This document shows positions 1-4,988 of a stretch of 9,877 bases of DNA, in pieces; the stretch's first letter is position 1; every line of letters begins with the position of its first letter. The stretch is from JANXVY01 sp034408685 (GTDB taxonomy: Bacteria > Pseudomonadota > Alphaproteobacteria > Rhizobiales > Hyphomicrobiaceae). The stretch covers positions 1-9,877 of the forward strand of contig JAWXCP010000177.1 of NCBI GenBank assembly GCA_034408685.1. The letters are read 5' to 3'. The translations under genes were made by a program, and so were the position numbers. The notes under the pieces are model-generated. The model did no database searches. It was given only the letters and a program-made list of their open reading frames with translations, and was not told the DNA's origin.

Positions 1-34
1 CACGCCACAGATCGTCCGGCAGCAACTGCGTCAT
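1..34 (-). CDS. Start of a gene leaving the left edge; possible IS5-family transposase
   Basis: Seen: a minus-strand ATG at 34-32 opens a reading frame that stays open to the window edge and gives MTQLLPDDLWR. An AAGGAG ribosome binding site lies at 47-42, seven bases upstream, which makes this a convincing translation start. Known: many IS5-family DDE transposases begin with a short lead-in followed by L-P/S-D-D/E-L/Q-W before a conserved leucine/proline segment, and these residues fit that pattern. Inference: this is the N-terminus of an IS5-type transposase. Eleven residues cannot prove it, and I could not identify a terminal inverted repeat or target duplication between this start and gap. 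The alternative is an ordinary gene in an operon with gap; it does not look like the start of phosphoglycerate kinase, the usual next gene. Confidence 0.35.
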   Translation of the reverse strand, partial: MTQLLPDDLWR

Positions 35-39
35 GGGCT

Positions 40-56
40 ATCTCCTTGTTGGAGAT
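40..56 (-). promoter_or_regulatory. Hairpin enclosing the ribosome binding site of the left-edge gene
   Basis: Seen: ATCTCC at 40-45 and GGAGAT at 51-56 are perfect inverted repeats separated by five bases. On the minus strand the 3' arm contains the AAGGAG ribosome binding site of the ATG at 34. Inference: if transcribed, the stem would partly mask the ribosome binding site and lower initiation, as some insertion sequences do to limit expression from read-through transcripts. The stem is only 6 bp, so the effect would be modest, and it may be coincidence. Confidence 0.35.
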
Positions 57-319
57 CACATACCCGCTGACTGCGCCGGAACTAAGGGGAGAGGCATGGT
101 CACCAGTGGCTGCTGTATGAAAAATGCTTTGCCATCTTCGGACTGGCCGCCTCGGCTGAGCGTGGTCCGAATACCGGCAAGAGGTGCTTCAATCAGCGCG
201 AAGTCTCGTTGCTCGCACGTTCGACAGACCAACAACGGCACTCGATCTTTCAATTTTCGACCGAGGAGTTTGGCGGGCTGATCGGGCAGCGTCCGTATAA
301 CTAAGCGCTTGTCGACCAT
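56..319 (-). CDS. Orphan 87-codon ORF overlapping the gap stop codon
   Basis: Seen: the ATG (319-317) shares one base with the gap TGA (321-319), giving the TGATG overlap often associated with translational coupling. The frame encodes 87 residues and stops at 58-56, 21 bases before the left-edge ATG. The product has a basic first half with one Cys-x-x-Cys (LVCRTCEQ), no obvious membrane segment or signal peptide, and no family I recognise. The interval looks lower in GC than gap and the genes to the right, and a plus-strand frame (33-281) is open across the same bases, which weakens the coding case. Inference: it could be a real small coupled gene, a remnant left by an insertion, or chance. 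Confidence 0.25.
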   Translation of the reverse strand: MVDKRLVIRTLPDQPAKLLGRKLKDRVPLLVCRTCEQRDFALIEAPLAGIRTTLSRGGQSEDGKAFFIQQPLVTMPLPLVPAQSAGM

Positions 320-1329
320 CACATCAGCTTTCCCATCACCACGGCGGTGTCGAGCATGCGGTTGGAGAAGCCCCACTCGTTGTCGTACCATGTCAGGACG
401 CGCACGAGGCGGCCATCCACGATCTGCGTCTGCGTCGCATCGAAATTCGACGAATAGGGCGAGTGGTTGAAGTCGATCGAGACCAGTTCCTCGGTGACGT
501 AGTCGAGGATGCCCTTCATCGGCCCTTCACTGGCGTGCTTCATGGCCGCATTGATCTCGTCGACCGTGGTTTCGCGGCTCGGAATGAACTTCAAATCCAC
601 GACCGAGACGTTGGGCGTCGGCACGCGGATCGACGTTCCGTCGAGCTTGCCCTTCAGTTCTGGCAGCACGAGGCCAACGGCGGCGGCAGCGCCAGTTGTC
701 GTCGGGATCATCGATTGGCCAGCAGCACGGGCGCGGCGGCGGTCTTTGTGGACTTGGTCAAGGATTTTCTGGTCGTTTGTGTAGGCGTGTATCGTCGTCA
801 TGAAGCCAGCCTCGATGCCGACGAGGTCGTTCAAAATTTTGGCCACCGGGGCGAGGCAGTTCGTCGTGCACGATGCGTTCGAGACAACGATATGGTCTGC
901 CGTCAGCTTGTCGTGGTTGACGCCATACACGACGGTCAAGTCGGCGCCCTTGGAGGGGGCGGACACCAGAACGCGTTTGGCACCGGCATCGAGATGGACT
1001 TTGGCCTTGTCCTTGTCGGTAAAAATGCCGGTACATTCCATCACGATATCGCAGCCGAGCTGAGCCCATGGCAATTTGGACGGGTCCTTCTCAGCCAGCA
1101 CCTTGATCTTGTAGCCGAGGCCGATGTCCATCTCGTCGCCAGCCACCGTCACCGGGCCGGGGTACGTCCCATGAACACTGTCATACTTGAACAGGTGCGC
1201 GTTATCGGCGGCAGATGCGAGATCATTGATTGCGACGACCTTGACGTCGGTGCGCTTCGATTCCGCCAGCGCACGCAGCACGTTGCGGCCAATGCGCCCG
1301 AAACCCGAAATCGCGACGTTGACGGTCAT
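319..1329 (-). CDS. gap: Type I glyceraldehyde-3-phosphate dehydrogenase
   Basis: The enzyme oxidises glyceraldehyde 3-phosphate to 1,3-bisphosphoglycerate in the cytosol, a step of glycolysis, the Entner-Doudoroff pathway and (reversed) gluconeogenesis. The product is 336 aa, normal for the family. Visible features are the N-terminal dinucleotide-binding motif GFGRIGR (9-15), N35-D36 at the end of the second strand (D36 favours NAD over NADP), the catalytic segment SNASCTTNC with nucleophile C154, the assisting H181 in HAYT, and the C-terminal WYDNEWG (314-320). The ATG at 1329 is supported by GGAGAA (minus strand, at 1342-1337), seven bases upstream. A promoter candidate lies at 1401-1429. 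In many Hyphomicrobiales gap sits between tkt and pgk. Here upstream is a divergent interval leading to the zapA operon, and downstream is an orphan ORF. I see no clear rho-independent terminator behind it. Confidence 0.97.
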   Translation of the reverse strand: MTVNVAISGFGRIGRNVLRALAESKRTDVKVVAINDLASAADNAHLFKYDSVHGTYPGPVTVAGDEMDIGLGYKIKVLAEKDPSKLPWAQLGCDIVMECTGIFTDKDKAKVHLDAGAKRVLVSAPSKGADLTVVYGVNHDKLTADHIVVSNASCTTNCLAPVAKILNDLVGIEAGFMTTIHAYTNDQKILDQVHKDRRRARAAGQSMIPTTTGAAAAVGLVLPELKGKLDGTSIRVPTPNVSVVDLKFIPSRETTVDEINAAMKHASEGPMKGILDYVTEELVSIDFNHSPYSSNFDATQTQIVDGRLVRVLTWYDNEWGFSNRMLDTAVVMGKLM

Positions 1330-1400
1330 CTTGCTGTTCTCCGGTCATTTTTATGGGATGGTTGCGACTGCCGATAGCATGGCGAAGCCATTCGCGGCGC

Positions 1401-1429
1401 ATTAACCGGACGGGGTCTGCCCGTGTCAA
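1401..1429 (-). promoter_or_regulatory. Predicted housekeeping-sigma promoter of gap
   Basis: Seen on the minus strand: a perfect -35 box TTGACA (1429-1424), a spacer of exactly 17 bases, and GTTAAT (1406-1401) as -10 box, two mismatches from TATAAT. Transcription would start near 1394, giving a leader of about 65 bases before the gap ATG at 1329. The only strand-appropriate gene downstream is gap. The 12-bp repeat array at 1470-1542 begins about 40 bases upstream of the -35 box, where activators or repressors could bind. Confidence 0.55.
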
Positions 1430-1469
1430 TGCGGCGTCGCTAGCCTACGTCGGGTGCGGTCAAGTCGGG

Positions 1470-1542
1470 GAGACGGGTCGAGGAGACGGGCTTGGAGACG
1501 GGTTGGGAGACGGGCTGGGAGACGGGTTGGGCAGCGGCGGAA
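1470..1542. repeat. 12-bp tandem repeat array between gap and the zapA operon
   Basis: Seen: four consecutive copies of GAGACGGGYTKG start at 1483, 1495, 1507 and 1519. A 13-base variant precedes them at 1470, and a decayed copy beginning GCAGCGG follows at 1531. Copies differ mainly at the two degenerate positions and alternate between CT and TT forms. Because 12 is a multiple of 3, every frame stays open: one minus-strand frame reads as QPVS repeats and one plus-strand frame as GDGL repeats. I do not regard either as a gene. Possible roles are repeated binding sites for a regulator of gap, or a simple slippage-generated array. Confidence 0.85.
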
Positions 1543-1753
1543 AGTCGCCAGGCAACACCCCGATCCGGTTGGACATATTTAAGTTGACGCGGCAACGCCA
1601 GACCGTTACCCGCGTTAAGGAACTTCGTGTTTGTGCGGCGCAATTGGTACGGTACCCATGGATGATGCCAACGGATGGTGATCGGCCTGATTGCCTGACC
1701 GGCCGGTTCGTCGCCGCTAAGACGTTTTGAGCAACGACATTTCGAGCTGCGAC
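1543..1753. other. Gene-free divergent interval with two palindromes and a weak promoter candidate
   Basis: No convincing coding region is seen between the repeat array and the coiled-coil gene. The interval holds TTGACG at 1584-1589, which could serve as a -35 box for the rightward operon. The best -10 match 16-17 bases on (TTACCC around 1606-1611) is poor. It also holds an 11-base palindrome GGTACGGTACC at 1646-1656 and a 10-base palindrome ACCGGCCGGT at 1698-1707. Either could be an operator for the rightward genes, but neither is a known site that I recognise. No remnant of transketolase, often found beside these genes, could be discerned. Confidence 0.35.
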
Positions 1754-2269
1754 ATGGCTGAGCCGAGGACAGACAAATCGCGGCGGAACAAAACTCCGGC
1801 CAAATCCTCGACCGGGACATCAAAATCTGCGGCTGTGACAAAGCCAGGTTCGGCCAGTCGTTCAAAAACGCCAGCTGCCGGTAAGCGACAACCCGTCAAG
1901 CTTCAGCCCGGCAAGCCAAAGGCTACCGGCATTTCGCCGCAAAGCACGCCTCGACCCCCTCAAACGGTGGGGCAAGCCGGCAAAATACAACGACCGGGGA
2001 CAGCGCGGGCTGGTACAGCCGTTGCGCAAAAGGCTGCTCCGAAAGCGCCCGACGCCAAACGACCCAAGCAAACGGCCCCGAAGTCGGATTTGATCGGCAT
2101 GGCCGCCGAGTTGCGCACGCTGCGAGCGGAACGGGCACGCCTCGGTGCCGAACTCGAAGCTGCCCAGACCAGGATCGCCGAACTCGAGGCGGCCCGGGTC
2201 GATGCCATCAACCGAATTGATTGGGTGATCGATTCACTCCAGAGTCTGGCTGGCAAAAACGCAGAATAG
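1754..2269 (+). CDS. Coiled-coil protein upstream of zapA with a long basic tail (ZauP-like candidate)
   Basis: Seen: a 171-aa product in two parts. Residues 1-110 are low complexity, rich in Lys, Pro, Ala, Ser and Thr, with about 25 Lys/Arg and only three acidic residues by my count, resembling histone H1-type tails. Residues about 115-152 form a heptad-like helix (AELRTLRAERARLGAELEAA onward), followed by NRIDWVIDSLQSL (153-165). There is no signal peptide or membrane segment. Known: in Caulobacter a small coiled-coil protein, ZauP, is encoded with zapA and acts with ZapA to focus the FtsZ ring. Inference: the C-terminal half is a ZauP-type ZapA partner and the tail is an added, probably disordered extension. 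The start is uncertain. ATG 1754 has no clear ribosome binding site, and TTG 1727 in the same frame would add nine residues. zapA follows after 18 bases, so the two are probably co-transcribed. Confidence 0.72.
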   Translation: MAEPRTDKSRRNKTPAKSSTGTSKSAAVTKPGSASRSKTPAAGKRQPVKLQPGKPKATGISPQSTPRPPQTVGQAGKIQRPGTARAGTAVAQKAAPKAPDAKRPKQTAPKSDLIGMAAELRTLRAERARLGAELEAAQTRIAELEAARVDAINRIDWVIDSLQSLAGKNAE

Positions 2270-2287
2270 TCGAGGTCGGGGATCACC

Positions 2288-2545
2288 ATGGCACAGGTCG
2301 CCGTTACGCTGAACGGCCGCACCTACCGCTTCGTCTGCGGGGACGGCGAGGAAGACCGGATCACGGCGCTCGCCAACTACGTCGGCACCAAGCTCGAGGC
2401 CCTCGGGCAGGATCATACTCGGGTCGGGGACGATCGGCTGTTGGTGATGGCAGCGTTACACATCACCGACGAACTGTTCGAGGCGCAAGCAAAGCTGGGG
2501 GACCCGCCGGTGGCTAATATCCAAGCGATAAAGCCGCGCAAATAG
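2288..2545 (+). CDS. zapA: Cell division protein ZapA, short form
   Basis: ZapA binds FtsZ in the cytoplasm and bundles or aligns its filaments at the division site. Seen: 85 aa with the family's N-terminal pattern VTLNGRTYRFVCGDGEEDRI (6-25), a helix ending YVGTKLEAL (31-39), and the characteristic DDRLLVMAALHITDEL (48-63). The start ATG is preceded by GGGGA at 2278-2282, five bases upstream. Known: E. coli ZapA is 109 aa and tetramerises through a long C-terminal coiled coil. Here only about 20 residues follow the globular domain, and they contain P73, P74 and P83, so a long coiled coil is absent. The frame ends in a clean TAG with no sign of a recent frameshift. The coiled-coil gene just upstream may compensate for the missing bundle. 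A structured RNA candidate follows. Confidence 0.9.
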   Translation: MAQVAVTLNGRTYRFVCGDGEEDRITALANYVGTKLEALGQDHTRVGDDRLLVMAALHITDELFEAQAKLGDPPVANIQAIKPRK

Positions 2546-2558
2546 GCCAAATAATTCA

Positions 2559-2752
2559 GTGCGTTAGGCGCGCATGCGCTCCTCGCGACCATCCCTCTCA
2601 GTTAAAAAGTGCCGCGAAGGCCGTCGGAACCATGATCCCGCGAAGTCCCTACTGGTGTAGGTGGGCACCGTGTATCCGGAGCCACGGCTCCGGTCAGGGA
2701 CAGCACCCATGCGGTGATTATCGGCCCCCGGGTCATAACGTTCCAAACGCAC
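2559..2752 (+). ncRNA. ssrS: Candidate 6S RNA downstream of zapA
   Basis: Known: 6S RNA, which binds the housekeeping RNA polymerase, is encoded directly downstream of zapA in many proteobacteria. Seen in the 413-base interval behind zapA: a closing helix GTGCGTT (2559-2565) with AACGCAC (2746-2752), continued by GG (2567-2568) with CC (2743-2744). Nested inside are ATGA/CCCG (2632-2640, one bulge) with CGGGTCAT (2729-2736), then GTCCCT (2645-2650) with AGGGAC (2696-2701), and an apical 8-bp hairpin CCGGAGCC/GGCTCCGG (2676-2693). A small hairpin CACC/GGTG (2704-2716) sits on the 3' side. The span of 194 nt is right for 6S, and a long nested rod is its known shape. I could not match conserved primary sequence from memory, so the identity rests on position, size and pairing. 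The ends are approximate. The remaining bases to 2958 show no gene. Confidence 0.42.
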
Positions 2753-2958
2753 CCCGCAGCCCAATCAATGTATGCGTTCCTTGTTCTGATTCCAAGCCGT
2801 GCGACGGTCATGGATGCGAATTGTGCGGGACGACGACGTGTGAGGGCAGGCTCCAGGCCACGTGATCCGCCTCGAAGGGCGGTCGCTTGACCTGGGATTG
2901 GGGCCGTGCGAGGCGCGTCGATGAACGGCCGGTCACGCCGCGCTAAGGGGATAGAACT

Positions 2959-3807
2959 ATGAAACTTATGCGTTACGGCGCCCCTGGCGCGGAAAAGCCA
3001 GGCCTCATCGATGCGAGCGGCGTCATCCGCGATCTTTCCGCACACGTTGCCGATATCACTGGCGAGACGCTGGCTCCGGCCTCGCTCGATCGACTACGCG
3101 CGCTCGACCCGGCCGCGCTGCCTGCCGTCCCGGCCGGAACGCGGCTTGGTGCGCCCGTTGCGAGGGTGTGGAACTTCATCGCCATCGGGCTCAACTTCGT
3201 CGATCATGCGAAGGAAACCGGCGCGCAAATCCCGCCCGAGCCGATCCTGTTCAACAAGGCTGGCAATTGCATCATCGGCGCCCATGATGACGTCATGGTG
3301 CCCCGGGACAGCCGCCAACTCGATTACGAATGCGAAATCGCGTTCGTTGTCGGCACCCGCGCCCGCTACGTGAGCGAGGCCGACGCGCTCGCCCACATCG
3401 CCGGTTACACGATCTGCAACGACGTGTCCGAGCGGCATTGGCAGAAGGACCGCAAAGGACAATGGGTCAAGGGCAAGGCGTTCGAGACCTCGGGGCCGCT
3501 CGGACCGTGGCTGGTGACGCCGGATGAGATCGCCGATCCGCACGCGCTGGCAATGCGGACCATCGTCGATGGCGAGGTCCGCCAGAACGGGACGACGGCG
3601 GATATGATCTTCAAGATCCCGTTCCTGTTGTCTTATGTTTCGCAGTTCATGGTGCTGGAACCCGGCGACGTGGTGACAACGGGCACACCGGCGGGCGTCG
3701 CGCTCGGCATGAAGGAGCCGAAATGGCTCCAGGCTGGGCAAACCATGACGCTGTCGATCGACCAACTTGGCGAGCAACGGCAGAAGATCGTTCCGTTCGT
3801 GATGTAA
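2959..3807 (+). CDS. Fumarylacetoacetate hydrolase (FAH) family protein
   Basis: Members of this family use a divalent metal to cleave or isomerise beta-diketo or 2-oxo acids in the catabolism of aromatic compounds and sugars; examples are 2-hydroxyhepta-2,4-diene-1,7-dioate isomerase and 2,4-diketo-3-deoxy-sugar-acid hydrolases. The product is 282 aa, usual for the bacterial single-domain type. A short N-terminal domain (about 1-65) precedes the FAH fold. Visible marks are GLNFVDHAKE (77-86), the metal-ligand pair E124/E126 in YECEI, the third ligand D155 in NDVSER, KGKAFETSGPLGPW (171-184), and TGTPAGV (241-247). All expected metal ligands are present, so it should be active. The substrate cannot be read from the sequence. 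The start is fixed by AAGGGGA at 2945-2951, seven bases before the ATG. No other catabolic gene is nearby; the beta-lactamase follows after 13 bases. Confidence 0.9.
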   Translation: MKLMRYGAPGAEKPGLIDASGVIRDLSAHVADITGETLAPASLDRLRALDPAALPAVPAGTRLGAPVARVWNFIAIGLNFVDHAKETGAQIPPEPILFNKAGNCIIGAHDDVMVPRDSRQLDYECEIAFVVGTRARYVSEADALAHIAGYTICNDVSERHWQKDRKGQWVKGKAFETSGPLGPWLVTPDEIADPHALAMRTIVDGEVRQNGTTADMIFKIPFLLSYVSQFMVLEPGDVVTTGTPAGVALGMKEPKWLQAGQTMTLSIDQLGEQRQKIVPFVM

Positions 3808-3820
3808 GGATCGGCCCAAC

Positions 3821-4711
3821 GTGATCGCTTGCTCGAAGTCTTGCACACAGATGACACGACGCAGCGTGATCGCAACTGGCCTAGCGGCCGCTGTCCTGCC
3901 GCCATCGCAAGCATGGGCGGGGCGCGAAACGCTGATCTCGCGGCCCGATTTTGCTGCGGTTTTCGCAGATGCTGGTGCCGTCGGTTGCTTTGCCGCGTTC
4001 GACGGCGCGCGCGATACCTTCACGCTGTTCGATTTCGAGCGTGCCAAACGGCGCTATGTGCCAGCATCGACATTCAAGATCGTCAACAGCCTGATCGCGA
4101 TCGAGACCGCCGTGGTGCGCGATCAAACCGAGGTCATCCCCTACGGCGGCAAGCCGCAGCCATTTCCGGCCTGGGAGCGGGACATGCCGATGATCGACGC
4201 CGTACCCGCGTCATCGGTGCCGATCTTTCAGGAGATTGCGCGTCGGGTCGGCCTCGAAAGCTATCGGTCCTGGTTGGACAAACTCGATTACGGAAATGGC
4301 GAAATCGGCGACATCGTCGACCGGTTCTGGCTCGATGGTCCGCTCGAAATTTCGGCGATGGAGCAGGCCGTTTTTATCGACCGGTTGGCCCGCCGGGAAC
4401 TTCCAGCCTCGAAGCGCGCCCAGGATATCGCCGCATCGCTGATCAAACTCGACACACAGGATGGCCGCACGCTTTACGGCAAAACCGGCTGGGTTGCGCC
4501 CGGTACTGCAACAGCTGGAGCCGGGGGCGTTGAAGTTGGGGGCGCTGGAGCCGTCGGCGTTGGTTGGTGGGTCGGCTGGGTCGACCGCAGCATAGCGGAC
4601 GGCGGGTTGCTGGCGTTCGCGCTCAACATCGACATGGCGGTGGTGGCCGACGCGCGCAAGCGGATCGACATCGGCAAAGCGATCTTGGCAAAGCTCGGCG
4701 CGTGGGGTTGA
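3821..4711 (+). CDS. Class D (OXA-type) serine beta-lactamase
   Basis: The enzyme hydrolyses beta-lactams in the periplasm through an acyl-serine intermediate. Numbering from GTG 3821 (296 aa), the class D marks are complete: STFK with nucleophile S83 and K86 (the lysine normally carboxylated), SSV (131-133), YGN (157-159), FWL with W170, KTG (221-223) and WWVGW (249-253). An exported N-terminus is clear: MTRRSVIATG, a hydrophobic stretch, and AWA (31-33) as likely cleavage site. The paired arginines after Thr allow Tat export, but Sec is also possible. The start is ambiguous. GTG 3821 has AAGGA at 3806-3810 overlapping the FAH stop, ten bases upstream; ATG 3851 has no clear site but gives a signal peptide of normal length. 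Between KTGW and WWVGW lies a Gly/Ala/Val-rich stretch of about 25 residues containing a duplication. It probably shares a transcript with the FAH gene. Chromosomal class D enzymes are common in environmental bacteria. Confidence 0.93.
   Translation: MIACSKSCTQMTRRSVIATGLAAAVLPPSQAWAGRETLISRPDFAAVFADAGAVGCFAAFDGARDTFTLFDFERAKRRYVPASTFKIVNSLIAIETAVVRDQTEVIPYGGKPQPFPAWERDMPMIDAVPASSVPIFQEIARRVGLESYRSWLDKLDYGNGEIGDIVDRFWLDGPLEISAMEQAVFIDRLARRELPASKRAQDIAASLIKLDTQDGRTLYGKTGWVAPGTATAGAGGVEVGGAGAVGVGWWVGWVDRSIADGGLLAFALNIDMAVVADARKRIDIGKAILAKLGAWG
4514..4562 (+). repeat. Internal 19-bp duplication in the beta-lactamase loop after KTG
   Basis: Seen: a 19-base segment beginning GCTGGAGCCG at 4514-4532 recurs at 4544-4562 with two differences, 30 bases apart. 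The 30-base unit is in frame and encodes related Ala-Gly-Ala-Gly-Val and Ala-Gly-Ala-Val-Gly-Val segments. It produces most of the glycine-rich insertion in the strand-to-strand loop behind the KTG motif. Confidence 0.75.
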
Positions 4712-4988
4712 TCGCAACTTTTGCTGGCGTCGGTCGCGGCGACATCGATGGAATTTGGCTTCGCGAAGAAACTTCCCGCATTTTGCGATAACTGATTTTC
4801 CTGCCGCCACAGTTCGGACATTGCCTGTTGGTGGCCTTGCGGACGCCGTGCGGGTTGGCCCCATACTGGCCCTTGAAAACCCCAGCGCGGAAAACCGACC
4901 CTCTGGCGGGTCGCCCGCGCCGCCGCGCCCGACCCGTCAACAGCCTGCACCGTCACATCCCATTTTGGCCCGCACCCGAGGTAACACC
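4712..4988. other. Intergenic interval before the alpha-2-macroglobulin gene
   Basis: The 277 bases between the beta-lactamase and the macroglobulin carry no recognisable gene, no convincing promoter and no hairpin followed by a T-run. A small GC stem (GCGGG 4906-4910 with CCCGC 4914-4918) is the only local hairpin I noticed. The length suggests that the macroglobulin has its own promoter, which I could not locate. Confidence 0.4.

Noticed and set aside
33..281. Plus-strand ORF of 82 codons at the left edge
   Set aside because: No ribosome binding site was seen and no family is recognised. It is opposite the better-placed TGATG-coupled frame, though neither is secure.
463..1377. Plus-strand open frame of 304 codons opposite gap
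   Set aside because: It lies entirely antisense to a certain gap gene, has His/Arg/Asp-rich composition typical of a GC-rich shadow frame, and shows no domain.
1353..1730. Plus-strand ORF with GDGL repeats
   Set aside because: This also derives from the 12-bp array. It begins inside the gap leader on the opposite strand and has no ribosome binding site or family signature.
1440..1865. Minus-strand ORF with QPVS tetrapeptide repeats
   Set aside because: The repeats are a by-product of the 12-bp DNA array. The frame overlaps the 5' end of the coiled-coil gene and the remaining sequence shows no family signature.
2632..2865. Plus-strand Cys-rich ORF of 77 codons behind zapA
   Set aside because: It overlaps the structured RNA candidate, has no ribosome binding site, and its cysteines are irregularly spaced.
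2887..2915. TTGACC at 2887-2892 as a -35 box for the FAH gene
   Set aside because: No acceptable -10 sequence is found 16-18 bases downstream; the region there is GC-rich.
3094..4047. Minus-strand open frame of 317 codons opposite the FAH gene and the start of the beta-lactamase
   Set aside because: It overlaps two well-supported genes on the other strand and its Arg/His-rich translation has no recognisable motif.
4906..4918. GC-rich hairpin considered as a terminator for the FAH/beta-lactamase transcript
   Set aside because: The stem is 5 bp with a 3-base loop and no T-run follows, so it does not meet the pattern of a rho-independent terminator.
4623..4940. Minus-strand ORF containing CPNCGG (4803-4820), suggestive of a zinc ribbon
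   Set aside because: Only one convincing Cys pair lies outside the beta-lactamase gene. The second Cys cluster is antisense to beta-lactamase coding sequence, no good ribosome binding site is visible, and the frame runs through the intergenic gap into another gene.
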